Shown here: positions 16,403-25,438 of the stretch, one piece after another
Layout: each line of letters starts with the position of its first letter
How positions within the stretch are numbered: the stretch's first letter is position 1
From: a virus
Strand: one strand, 5' to 3'
DNA length: 29,146 bases
Virus record (IMG/VR): IMGVR_UViG_3300009165_000025
Coordinates: 1-29,146 of that record
The notes under the pieces: generated by a model
Database searches by the model: none
Told to the model about the DNA's origin: nothing
What the model saw: only the letters and a program-made list of their open reading frames with translations
Translations under genes and position numbers: made by a program

Positions 16403-17956
16403 ATGTCGGCAATTGTAACAGATCAGTTTAGAATACTGAATGCAAATAATTTTGTAGAATCTGTTGAGAATCCTGTAAATTCCTATTATATCTTTTTAAG
16501 TCTACCGAATCCCACACAAGTTGGATTCGGTAGATCTACCACATGGGATTCTAATACACCAACACCTATTGATAATTTTAATTATCAGAGTCATGTTTAT
16601 GACACGATGTTATTTGGAAAAAAAGTAACATCATCCAATATTAGAAGGATTGTTAGAAGAATCGATTGGGCAAAAGGTACTCGATATGAAATGTATAGGC
16701 AGGATTATAGTGTAACTTCACCTTCTCCTATTACACAATCATCTAGACTGTATGATTCTAATTATTATGTAATGAACTCCGATTATAAAGTTTATATTTG
16801 CATTAGTAATGGATCATCTGGTTCAAACTCAGTAGGAAATGCTTCACAGGATGAACCAACATTTACAGACTTAGAACCTTCAAAGGCAGGTGAAAGTGGA
16901 GATGGATATATTTGGAAATACCTTTTTACTGTTACTCCCGGAGATATCGTAAAATTCGACTCTACTGAATATGTAAGTGTTCCTAATGATTGGTCAATTT
17001 CAACAAACGCACAAATACAAGCAGTTAGAGAAAATGGAGACTCTAGTATTAATAATAATCAAATAAAAAAGGTTTATATTGATAGTAGTGGTTCTAATTA
17101 TTCAAATGGTCTTGGACAAGAAGTAAATATTCTTGGGGATGGGCAAGGAGCAAAAGTATTAATCGATGTTGTTAGTGGGAAAGTTGTTGATACAACAGTT
17201 TCATCTGGTGGAAGTGGTTACAGTTATGGAATTGTGGATTTGGGATCTATTAATGCTTCTGCAACAGGATCTTTTGCCGAACTAATTCCAATTATTCCAC
17301 CATCAAAGGGTCATGGATTTGATATATACAAAGAATTAGGAACAGACAAAGTTCTTCTCTATGCAAGATTTGATGATTCAACAAAAGATTTTCCAATTGA
17401 CACCAAATTTGCTCAAGTTGGAATTGTAAAAAATCCGACTTCAATTGGATCTACTGCTACATTTACTGATAGTCAATTTTCTTCAGTATATTCACTCAAA
17501 TTTTCAACAATAAGTGGTACACCTACAATTGGTGAAAAAATAATTCAAACGGTTTCCGGAGGAAGAGCAACAGGATATGTTTCTTCTTATGATGTAGAAA
17601 CAAAAGTTCTTAAATATATTCAAGATAGATCCCTATATTTCAATCAAACAACTTTAGATCAAACTGATTATATTGGAATTTCTACATCATCTAAAGTTTT
17701 TTCATTCCAATCATCAGCAAATCCGGTAAATGGATCCAGTTCCGGATTTTCTGCTTCTGTTGATACTTCATTTAGTGGAATTAGCACTAATCCAACTGGA
17801 AATAGGGTAATTAATCTAAGTGTAAATTTTACAAATGGATTAGCGAGTCCTGAGATAAATAAAAGATCGGGAGAGATTATTTACTTGGATAATCGTCCAA
17901 CAATCTCAAGAAATACTCGCCAAAAAGAAGACGTTAAAATTATCCTGGAATTCTAG
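16403..17956 (+). CDS. 8: Baseplate wedge subunit gp8, with an inserted repeat domain
   Basis: A 517-residue gp8; the T4 protein has 334. T4 gp8 forms dimers on the wedge and binds gp6, gp7 and gp10. Matches to T4 gp8 that I recognise are F-G-R-S-T-T-W (near residue 42), the R-R-I-D-W-A-K-G-T-R-Y segment (near 87), G-D-G-Y-I-W-K-Y-L-F (near 167), and the C-terminus R-S-G-E-I-I-Y-L-D-N-R-P followed by I-I-L-E-F. The extra length includes about residues 222-283, with two G-x-x-Y turns like those of the giant neighbour. Another added region lies near 330-470. The gene starts at an ATG with no Shine-Dalgarno sequence 17 bases after a late promoter. A strong hairpin lies in codons 33-44. The next gene follows after three bases. 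Confidence 0.93.
   Translation: MSAIVTDQFRILNANNFVESVENPVNSYYIFLSLPNPTQVGFGRSTTWDSNTPTPIDNFNYQSHVYDTMLFGKKVTSSNIRRIVRRIDWAKGTRYEMYRQDYSVTSPSPITQSSRLYDSNYYVMNSDYKVYICISNGSSGSNSVGNASQDEPTFTDLEPSKAGESGDGYIWKYLFTVTPGDIVKFDSTEYVSVPNDWSISTNAQIQAVRENGDSSINNNQIKKVYIDSSGSNYSNGLGQEVNILGDGQGAKVLIDVVSGKVVDTTVSSGGSGYSYGIVDLGSINASATGSFAELIPIIPPSKGHGFDIYKELGTDKVLLYARFDDSTKDFPIDTKFAQVGIVKNPTSIGSTATFTDSQFSSVYSLKFSTISGTPTIGEKIIQTVSGGRATGYVSSYDVETKVLKYIQDRSLYFNQTTLDQTDYIGISTSSKVFSFQSSANPVNGSSSGFSASVDTSFSGISTNPTGNRVINLSVNFTNGLASPEINKRSGEIIYLDNRPTISRNTRQKEDVKIILEF
16501..16534 (+). other. 12-bp perfect hairpin inside the start of gene 8
   Basis: TCTACCGAATCC (16501-16512) pairs without a mismatch with GGATTCGGTAGA (16523-16534) around a ten-base loop. 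An overlapping palindrome GGTAGATCTACC lies at 16529-16540. GAATCCCA (16507-16514) can instead pair with TGGGATTC (16544-16551). The codons involved include CCG and CCC for Pro, unusual in this AT-rich gene. Function is unknown. Confidence 0.75.
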
Positions 17957-17959
17957 AAA

Positions 17960-20900
17960 ATGCCACAAAAAACTAATCTTAATATAAGTCCATATTATGA
18001 TGATTTTAACATTGACAAGAATTTTTATAAAGTTCTTTTTAAACCAGGATACCCTGTACAAGCAAGAGAATTAACTACATTACAATCGATTCTACAAAAC
18101 CAAATAGAATCTTTTGGTAGTCATATATTTAAAGAAGGATCCATGGTAATTCCAGGATCTATTACTTATGATGGAGATTATTTTTCAGTTAAAATTAATC
18201 AAGATCATTTAGGTATTGATGTTTCATTATATCTCTCCAAATTAGTAGGAAAAAGAGTAAAAGGTCAGAATACCGGAATTGTTGCGGTTGTTACTAAGTA
18301 TAGTATTCCTCCAAATGATAATGTTGAGGAAATAACCCTATATGTTAAATATTTGGATTCTGGGGAAGATTTAGAAATATCTCAATTTCAAGATGGAGAA
18401 CTTTTAATTGTTCAAGAGAACTTAACTTACGGAAATACAACTATTAATTCTGGAGATACTGTATGCACAGTATTTGATACTAATGCTACTGCTGTTGGAT
18501 CTGCGGTTGGTTTAAGTAAAGGTGTATATTTCATTAGAGGAACCTTTGTAGATGTTCCATCATCATTAATAGTTCTAGATGCATATTCAAATACTACATC
18601 ATATAGAGTAGGTTTAAATATTTTTGAAGAAATTATTACATCTGATGATGATTCGAGTTTAACTGATAATGCTAGAGGATTTTCTAATTACGCTGCACCT
18701 GGTGCAGACAGATTTAAAATTAGTACAATTCTAGCTAAAAAATCTTTAAATGATTTTGATGACAAAAATTTCGTAGAACTTATCAGAATTGATAATGGAG
18801 AAATTAAAAAACTTCAGGATAAATCTGTATATTCTACAATTAAAGATTATTTTGCAAAAAGAACTTTTGAAGAATCTGGAAATTATTCGGTAGATAAGTT
18901 TGAACTCGATGTTCTAAATTCTTTAAATGATGGAATTTCTAATGAAGGAATTTATTTAGAAAATCAAAAAACTGAACAAGGAAATACTCCTTCAGATAAT
19001 TTGATGTGTGTTAAAATATCTCCAGGCAGAGCATATGTAAGAGGGTTTGATATTGGTTCTCAAAGTTTAACAATTATTGACGTAGAAAAACCAAGAGATA
19101 CTGAAACGATAAGTACATCACTTGTTCCCTTTGAAATGGGGAATCTTCTTAGAGTCAATAACGTAGTTGGAACTCCATTTGTTGGTATTAATACAAGTGG
19201 AAATGTTGTAGAATTTTATAATCAAAGAAGAAATTCTACTTCAGGTGGAACAGGAACTTTAATTGGTAAGGGTAGAATATATTCATTTAGTGTTACTGAT
19301 GCAGCATATACCGGAGCAACAACTGAATGGGATTTATACTTATTTGATGTTCAGACATATACTGTTTTAACTTTAAATGAAGCATTAAATGCTACCCAAT
19401 GTCCAGCAACTTCATATATTAGAGGGTTGAGTAGTGGTGCCTCTGGATATGTTGTAACTGCAGCAAATTCCACATCCTTAACTTTAAGTCAAACTTCTGG
19501 TCAATTTATTGTCGGAGAACAAATATTAATTAATGAGAGTTTATTAAATTCAAGATCTATCAATAGTTTTTTCTCATATGGGACTGAAGATATAAAATCA
19601 GTTTATCAAGATTCAACAGCACTCACTCCACAACTCAAAACTGATTTTGTTGCCGATAGTGTAATTTACAGAAAAATTGCTCAAGGGTTTAGTGTTGCAG
19701 ATAGGATAACAATAACATCGGCAGGTATTGCTACTTGCGCCGGAAAATCATTCTCAAGAATTAAAACCAATTCAATTATAAGATATCAAAAATCTGGATT
19801 TGTAACTGAAACTTTCAATAGAGTTGTCTCAATTTCGGGTGATGGAAATCAAATGGTTCTTGGAACTGTTCCAAATGTATCTGGAATATGTGATGGAGCA
19901 CTACCTCTCTCAACTGAAAATGCAACATTTAGTATTGGATATCCTGAAATTAAAAATCAGGATAAAGCAACGCTTTATACTCCTTTAAATGCTAAAAATA
20001 TATCATCTGTAGATTTATCTGGAGCAAATCTTTTAGTTACAACTCAGGTTAGAGAACTAACAACGGATTCTAATGGTGGATTAACTGTCAATGTTAGTAA
20101 TACTGGAATTACTAGTGCATTTTTTGAGGCATTTGACTCTGAAAGATATTCAATTTTTTATTCAGATTCCTCTATAGAAGATTTAACTTCTGATCAAGTT
20201 GTAATAAATGGAAATGGTACAAATATTACATTTACTGGATTAAAAACAAGTCAAACTTCTAACGTAACATTAAATGCAACATTACGAAAAAATATAGTAC
20301 AGAATAAATCTAAAGTTTTTGTTAGAAGTGAAAAATTAGTCGTTACTAAAACAAACACTGGTTTTTCCACATCAATTAGTGGACTTACAACAAGTCAATA
20401 TTATGGATTAAGAGTAGAAGATCCAGAAATTTCATTAAATTTACCCGATGTAGTTGAAGTTCTTGCAGTTTACGAATCTTTAAATAATTCACAACCAATT
20501 TTAGATAAATTAACTTTTGTTTCTGGATTAAATTTAGACACAAATTCCATTCTGGGTGAAAGGATTATTGGAGCAAAGAGTGGTTCAATTGCTCAATTAG
20601 TTACCCGAACATCTTCTACAGAAATAGAAATAGTATACTTAAATTCTAGAAAATTTGAATCGGGGGAAACTGTAACATTTGAAGAATCTAAAATTATTTC
20701 AAATATTCAGGTCATTACTTTAGGTAGTTACTTAGATATTAGCAAAAGATTTAATTTAGATAAGGGGCAAAAAGATCAATATTATGATTACTCTAAAATT
20801 GTTAGATCTTCAGAATCTCCTTCACCTTCCAAACAATTATTAATAATCTTTAATTATTATGATATTCCTACAAATGATCTTGGGGATATTATTACAGTAA

Positions 20901-23900
20901 ATTCATATGGCGATGAAAGATATAATGGGGACGTACCAATCTTAACAAATGGTTTAAGATCTTCTGATACTTTAGATTTTAGACCGAGAGTTGTTAAATT
21001 CACTTCAACTACAAGTTCTCCTTTTGATTTTGGAAGTAGGAGTTTTGTAAACCTACCATCCACTTATATAATAACTCCCGATGAAAGTTCATTTATTGGA
21101 TATAGTTATTATTTACCAAGAATTGATAAAGTAGTTTTAAATAAACTTGGAGAATTTTCAGTCATTAAAGGTGTCTCTGCTGATAGTCCAAAAACACCTT
21201 TAAATATCGAAGAGGCAATGGAAATTGCTACTATCAATCTTCCTGCTTATCTTTACAATCCAAATGATGCAATTATCACACTAGTTGATAATAGAAGATA
21301 CACAATGCGTGATATTGGTAAATTAGAAGATAGAATTGAAAATCTTGAAATTGTATCTTCACTTTCCCTTTTAGAGTTAAACACCAAAACTTTACAAGTT
21401 CAGGATGCTGATGGACTATCCAGATTTAAGAGTGGATTTTTTGTAGATGACTTTAAAAATACTGATCTGATCGATAAGGAAAATACTGATGTTAAATGTG
21501 ATGTTGATATTGAAAATAATGAATTAATTAGTCCTGTAGATTTCTGGTCACTTAAAGCTCAACTTGCTTTAAATCCATCTATCAATACAGATACTGTCGA
21601 TTTTTCAGAAAATCTTCAATTACTGGATCCAAATGTAAGAAAAACTGGAGATCTTGTAACTTTAAATTATGAAGAAACTAAATGGATTGAACAACCACTA
21701 GCATCGGAAGTGGAAAATGTTAATCCATTTAATGTAATTGAGTATTCTGGGCAAATTTTATTAAATCCTGCTTCGGATAATTGGGTTCGTAACATCTATA
21801 TTGAAAATAGAAGAACGATTACTGATGGTCAAATGGATGGTAGAAGTTATGATTATGTTGAAACTGTTAAGGTAACAACATCAGTTGATCCTTATATGAG
21901 ATCCAGAAATATTGAATTTAGATCTGGAGGGTTAAAACCATTAACTCAACATTATGCCTTCATCGATGATATAAGTTCAATTGATATTATACCAAAACTT
22001 ATTGAAATCAATATGTCTTCTGGATTATTCCAGGTAGGAGAAGAAGTGTTTGGTTTTGTTGGAGGAACAAAAATTCTTTCTTGTAGAATTGCTCGTCCAG
22101 ATCACAAATCCGGACCTTATGCAAATCCATCAGTAAGATATAATGCAAATCCATATTCAAGAGGAAATACTTTACCTACATCATATTCGGCATCATCAAC
22201 AGTTTTAAATATTGATACATTCTCTCTTGCAGAAGAATCAGTTACTAAATATGGAGGATTTATTCAAGTTGGAATGCAACTTGTTGGTAAAACTAGTGGA
22301 GCAGTTGCTAATGTTGGTGATTTAAGATTGGTAACAGATACATTTGGTGATTTACTTGGATCATTCTTTATTAGAAATCCAAATCAATCTCCACCTCCTC
22401 TAGTTAGACTAAAAACTGGACAAAGAGTATTTAAGTTAAATGCTAGTTCAACAAATACAAATCCAATTCCAGGAAGCACTACTTTTGGAAGTAATGCTCA
22501 AACTAGTTACAGTGCAAGTGGAGTTATTCAGACTCAGATTACAAATATTGTAGAAGTAAGAAATCCACCACCACCGCCACCTCCTGGACGTGGAGGAAAG
22601 GATCCATTAGCACAATCTTTTACTGTAGATGAAACAGGAGCATTCTTAACATCCGCAGATGTTTATTTTGCATCTAAAGATCCTAATGAAAAACTTTATG
22701 TCGAATTAAGAACTGTAGAATTAGGAACTCCTACTAATGCGTTAGTACAAGATTATGCAAGAGTTATTCTTGAACCTGATGATATTAATGTTTCAAATGA
22801 CTCATCAGTACCTACAAGAATTACTTTTCCATCCCCAGTATATTTACAACCTAGAACTGAATATGCTTTAGTATTTTTAGCACCAACTTCTGATAAGTAT
22901 GAGATGTGGGTTGGAACTATGGGTCAAAAGACGATAGAAACCCAAGATCTTCCCTTTGCCGAAAGTGTTGTTGTAACTAAACAATATAGTGGAGGAAGTC
23001 TATTTAAATCTCAAAATGGTACTATTTGGACAGCAAGTCAATATCAAGACTTAAAATTCAAACTATACAAAGCAAACTTTATTAGTTCTTCTGGTGACGT
23101 AGTTTTCTATAATCCACCATTAAGAGTAGAAGAATCTACAATTCAACCACTAAGAGATAATGCAGTCAAGACTCTTCCAAGAAAACTGAGAGTTGGTATT
23201 ACAACAACTACAACTATGAATTCTATCCTTACAACAGGAAGAAAGGTTAGTGATGGCACTGTTAATGCTGGTCCTACAGGATTTATTGAAAAAATTGGTG
23301 GTCCAGTAGCAACAGTTTCGATTGCTAATACTGGAATTGGATATTCAACTGGATCTTATTCTTCAGTACCATTATATCCGATTACAGGATCTGGGCAAGG
23401 TGCAACATTAAATATTGTAGTTAATTCATCTGGTTTTGTTAGCAGTGCTTCAATAGTTAGTACTGGTAATGGTTATACTGTTGGTGATGTACTGGGTATT
23501 ACAACTTCGAATGTAACTAAAGGTAGAGATGGAATAATTTCAGTATCAACAATTAATGGAATTGATACTTTATATCTCACTAATGTTCAAGGTGAACAAT
23601 TCACTTCCGGACATGATTTGATCTACTTCGATGGATCAACAGGTGTAGCAGTAGCAAATACTGATATTAGAGGAACTTCATCAGTTATTGATCCATTATA
23701 CTCTGGAAATGTCTTTGAAGTTACTCAATATAATCACGGAATGCAAGCTTCAAATAATCTGGTAGAAATTAAAAATATTTTACCAGATTCTCCACCTGTA
23801 GTGTTAACTTCCCCTCTTAATATCAATTCCACTTCTATCTCCTTAGCAAGCACAGTATCATTTGCAACATTTGAAGGAATTTCAACTTCTAAAGGTTATA

Positions 23901-25042
23901 TTAAAGTCAATAATGAAATTATCTATTACGATAGTATTGGATCAGGTATTCTTGGAATTAGTACTAGGGGTGTTGATGGAACACTAATAACAAACCATGT
24001 TTCTGGTAGTATTGCATATAAGTATGAATTAAATGGCGTTTCACTGACAAAAATTAATACTACTCATAATATGGCATCGATAAATAATGCCCAATTGCAA
24101 AATATTAAGGAGTTTGATAAGTATTATTTGGCATTTGATAGACAACCTGAAAGATCTGCTGGAGATGATCAACTCAGTTTTGCTGATGAAAAATTTGCAG
24201 GAAGTTTCCTAGATGCCGAAAATGCTCCTTCAGCATCGCAAAATTATCAATTTAATTCCATAGTTCCACAATTTAATATCATAACTCCAGGACAAAATAC
24301 TACAGTTTCTGCTCAAATGATAACAGTTTCTGGAACAAGTGCTGGTGGAAATGAATCTTCCTTTATTAATCAAGGTTCTGATGCAATTGAAATTAATAAG
24401 GTTAATTTCACAACTACTCCCAGATTAGTATGTTCAGAAATAAATGAAATTGCAAGGTTATCAAATAGTAAATCTCTAACGTTAAAAGTTAGAATGAATT
24501 CTGATGATCCAAATTTATCTCCAGTTTTAGATCTACAAAATGCCTTTATGATTCTTGGAAGAAATAAGGTCAATAACCCGGTTAAAAACTATGCATTTGA
24601 TGGAAGAGTTAATTTAACTTCTGGAGATCCACATAGTTCAGTCTATATTTCCAAAAAAGTTGATCTTGCTCAACCAGCAACTTCGTTGAAAGTATTAGTT
24701 TCTTCATATAGATCATCTTTCTCTGATTTTAGAGTTCTCTATAAATTGTTTAAATCCGATTCCAGTGAAATTGATCAATCTTTCATATTATTCCCTGGAT
24801 ATGATAATTTAATTGATACTAATGGTGATGGTTATGGAGATAAAGTAATTAATTCCGCATTAAATAGTGGAAGATCTGATTCTTTTGTAAGAGCAAGTAG
24901 AGATAATGAATTTCTAGAATATCAATTTACTGCTGATGAACTAGATCAATTTACCGGATTCCAAATTAAAATCGTAATGAGTTCAACTAATGAATCGTTT
25001 GCTCCTAAATTTAAAGATCTTCGTATAATTGCTTTAGCATAA
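17960..25042 (+). CDS. Large DUF4815-type baseplate/tail structural protein, 2360 aa
   Basis: It lies after gene 8, where T4 has genes 9 and 10. The N-terminus, with S-P-Y-Y-D-D-F-N-I-D-K-N-F-Y-K-V-L-F-K-P-G and Q-A-R-E-L-T-T-L-Q-S-I-L-Q-N-Q-I (residues 10-50), matches what I know as the DUF4815 family of phage structural proteins. A short charged helix follows at about 1113-1130 (M-R-D-I-G-K-L-E-D-R-I-E-N-L-E). Then comes a seven-Pro run with G-R-G-G (about 1536) leading into D-P-L-A-Q-S-F and a beta domain (about 1547-1720). A G-x-G-Y repeat pair is at about 1783-1855, and an I-N-N-E...R-G...H unit is at about 1950-2020. The C-terminal part is a beta domain ending in L-R-I-I-A-L-A. No membrane segment is seen. 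I infer a peripheral baseplate protein, perhaps the fibre-attachment or host-contact part; equivalence to gp10 is uncertain. Confidence 0.85.
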   Translation: MPQKTNLNISPYYDDFNIDKNFYKVLFKPGYPVQARELTTLQSILQNQIESFGSHIFKEGSMVIPGSITYDGDYFSVKINQDHLGIDVSLYLSKLVGKRVKGQNTGIVAVVTKYSIPPNDNVEEITLYVKYLDSGEDLEISQFQDGELLIVQENLTYGNTTINSGDTVCTVFDTNATAVGSAVGLSKGVYFIRGTFVDVPSSLIVLDAYSNTTSYRVGLNIFEEIITSDDDSSLTDNARGFSNYAAPGADRFKISTILAKKSLNDFDDKNFVELIRIDNGEIKKLQDKSVYSTIKDYFAKRTFEESGNYSVDKFELDVLNSLNDGISNEGIYLENQKTEQGNTPSDNLMCVKISPGRAYVRGFDIGSQSLTIIDVEKPRDTETISTSLVPFEMGNLLRVNNVVGTPFVGINTSGNVVEFYNQRRNSTSGGTGTLIGKGRIYSFSVTDAAYTGATTEWDLYLFDVQTYTVLTLNEALNATQCPATSYIRGLSSGASGYVVTAANSTSLTLSQTSGQFIVGEQILINESLLNSRSINSFFSYGTEDIKSVYQDSTALTPQLKTDFVADSVIYRKIAQGFSVADRITITSAGIATCAGKSFSRIKTNSIIRYQKSGFVTETFNRVVSISGDGNQMVLGTVPNVSGICDGALPLSTENATFSIGYPEIKNQDKATLYTPLNAKNISSVDLSGANLLVTTQVRELTTDSNGGLTVNVSNTGITSAFFEAFDSERYSIFYSDSSIEDLTSDQVVINGNGTNITFTGLKTSQTSNVTLNATLRKNIVQNKSKVFVRSEKLVVTKTNTGFSTSISGLTTSQYYGLRVEDPEISLNLPDVVEVLAVYESLNNSQPILDKLTFVSGLNLDTNSILGERIIGAKSGSIAQLVTRTSSTEIEIVYLNSRKFESGETVTFEESKIISNIQVITLGSYLDISKRFNLDKGQKDQYYDYSKIVRSSESPSPSKQLLIIFNYYDIPTNDLGDIITVNSYGDERYNGDVPILTNGLRSSDTLDFRPRVVKFTSTTSSPFDFGSRSFVNLPSTYIITPDESSFIGYSYYLPRIDKVVLNKLGEFSVIKGVSADSPKTPLNIEEAMEIATINLPAYLYNPNDAIITLVDNRRYTMRDIGKLEDRIENLEIVSSLSLLELNTKTLQVQDADGLSRFKSGFFVDDFKNTDLIDKENTDVKCDVDIENNELISPVDFWSLKAQLALNPSINTDTVDFSENLQLLDPNVRKTGDLVTLNYEETKWIEQPLASEVENVNPFNVIEYSGQILLNPASDNWVRNIYIENRRTITDGQMDGRSYDYVETVKVTTSVDPYMRSRNIEFRSGGLKPLTQHYAFIDDISSIDIIPKLIEINMSSGLFQVGEEVFGFVGGTKILSCRIARPDHKSGPYANPSVRYNANPYSRGNTLPTSYSASSTVLNIDTFSLAEESVTKYGGFIQVGMQLVGKTSGAVANVGDLRLVTDTFGDLLGSFFIRNPNQSPPPLVRLKTGQRVFKLNASSTNTNPIPGSTTFGSNAQTSYSASGVIQTQITNIVEVRNPPPPPPPGRGGKDPLAQSFTVDETGAFLTSADVYFASKDPNEKLYVELRTVELGTPTNALVQDYARVILEPDDINVSNDSSVPTRITFPSPVYLQPRTEYALVFLAPTSDKYEMWVGTMGQKTIETQDLPFAESVVVTKQYSGGSLFKSQNGTIWTASQYQDLKFKLYKANFISSSGDVVFYNPPLRVEESTIQPLRDNAVKTLPRKLRVGITTTTTMNSILTTGRKVSDGTVNAGPTGFIEKIGGPVATVSIANTGIGYSTGSYSSVPLYPITGSGQGATLNIVVNSSGFVSSASIVSTGNGYTVGDVLGITTSNVTKGRDGIISVSTINGIDTLYLTNVQGEQFTSGHDLIYFDGSTGVAVANTDIRGTSSVIDPLYSGNVFEVTQYNHGMQASNNLVEIKNILPDSPPVVLTSPLNINSTSISLASTVSFATFEGISTSKGYIKVNNEIIYYDSIGSGILGISTRGVDGTLITNHVSGSIAYKYELNGVSLTKINTTHNMASINNAQLQNIKEFDKYYLAFDRQPERSAGDDQLSFADEKFAGSFLDAENAPSASQNYQFNSIVPQFNIITPGQNTTVSAQMITVSGTSAGGNESSFINQGSDAIEINKVNFTTTPRLVCSEINEIARLSNSKSLTLKVRMNSDDPNLSPVLDLQNAFMILGRNKVNNPVKNYAFDGRVNLTSGDPHSSVYISKKVDLAQPATSLKVLVSSYRSSFSDFRVLYKLFKSDSSEIDQSFILFPGYDNLIDTNGDGYGDKVINSALNSGRSDSFVRASRDNEFLEYQFTADELDQFTGFQIKIVMSSTNESFAPKFKDLRIIALA

Positions 25043-25242
25043 TGATACCAATTGAAGGTGATAAAAATTTATTCAGAGATGAAAATTCAGGTGCTGTTGT
25101 AAATTATGACACATTTGGATATACCCAATATATTAAAATGAGAAGTGAAAAGAAAAAGCAAAAAGATGAAATTGATAAAATGAAAGAAGATATTAGTGAA
25201 ATTAAAATATTATTGAGGGAGTTAATTAATGGATCCAAATGA
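25042..25242 (+). CDS. Small coiled-coil protein, 66 aa
   Basis: The 66-residue product starts M-I-P-I-E-G-D-K-N-L-F-R-D-E-N-S-G-A-V-V-N-Y-D-T. The second half is a highly charged helix with hydrophobic residues at heptad spacing (I44, M47, I51, I54, L58, L61), so it probably forms a coiled coil or packs on a helical partner. The ATG overlaps the stop of the 2360-aa gene (TAATG), so expression and stoichiometry are probably coupled to it. The last 14 bases overlap the next small gene. I have the impression that similar proteins occur at this place in other T4-like cyanophages. Virion component versus assembly factor cannot be decided. Confidence 0.8.
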   Translation: MIPIEGDKNLFRDENSGAVVNYDTFGYTQYIKMRSEKKKQKDEIDKMKEDISEIKILLRELINGSK

Positions 25243-25399
25243 AATTGAACTGGAGACTATTGATAAATTATTTGAATATGAAAAACATTCCAGATTCATC
25301 GATGAATTAGAATTTGAGCAACTTAAAAACTTTGCTAAGATATATTGCAAATTATATCTTAGACAACAAGAGGTTGTTAAAACTATTGGAATCTCTTGA
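25229..25399 (+). CDS. Very small helical protein, 56 aa, function unknown
   Basis: This 56-residue frame begins M-D-P-N-E-I-E-L-E-T-I-D-K-L-F-E-Y-E-K-H and ends V-V-K-T-I-G-I-S. It looks fully helical and amphipathic, with acidic residues in the N-terminal half and Q-L-K-N-F-A-K-I-Y-C-K-L-Y-L-R-Q-Q-E-V-V in the C-terminal half. The ATG is inside the end of the previous gene, with GAGGGAG about ten bases upstream, a good ribosome binding site. The stop lies two bases before the late promoter at 25401. It is short enough to be missed by automatic callers, but the start signal and exact fit of the gap argue that it is real. A 10-bp hairpin lies in its 3' half. Confidence 0.75.
   Translation: MDPNEIELETIDKLFEYEKHSRFIDELEFEQLKNFAKIYCKLYLRQQEVVKTIGIS
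25335..25362 (+). other. 10-bp perfect hairpin at the 3' end of the gene 8 transcription unit
   Basis: CTAAGATATA (25335-25344) pairs with TATATCTTAG (25353-25362) around an eight-base loop. A second short stem, ACAAC/GTTGT, follows at once (about 25363-25377). Both lie within the 56-aa gene, about 25-65 bases before the next late promoter. There is no T run, so this is not a standard intrinsic terminator. It could be a 3' stabilising or processing structure. Confidence 0.5.
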
Positions 25400-25400
25400 A

Positions 25401-25408
25401 TATAAATA
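25401..25408 (+). promoter_or_regulatory. T4-type late promoter upstream of the fibre and neck genes
   Basis: A perfect TATAAATA lies in the 39-base gap between the 56-aa gene and the 75-aa gene, ending 30 bases before the ATG at 25439. It should drive the fibre-like genes and probably genes 13 and 14. Confidence 0.85.
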
Positions 25409-25438
25409 TATTTTAGATCCTGAAAATCCTTTTTATAG

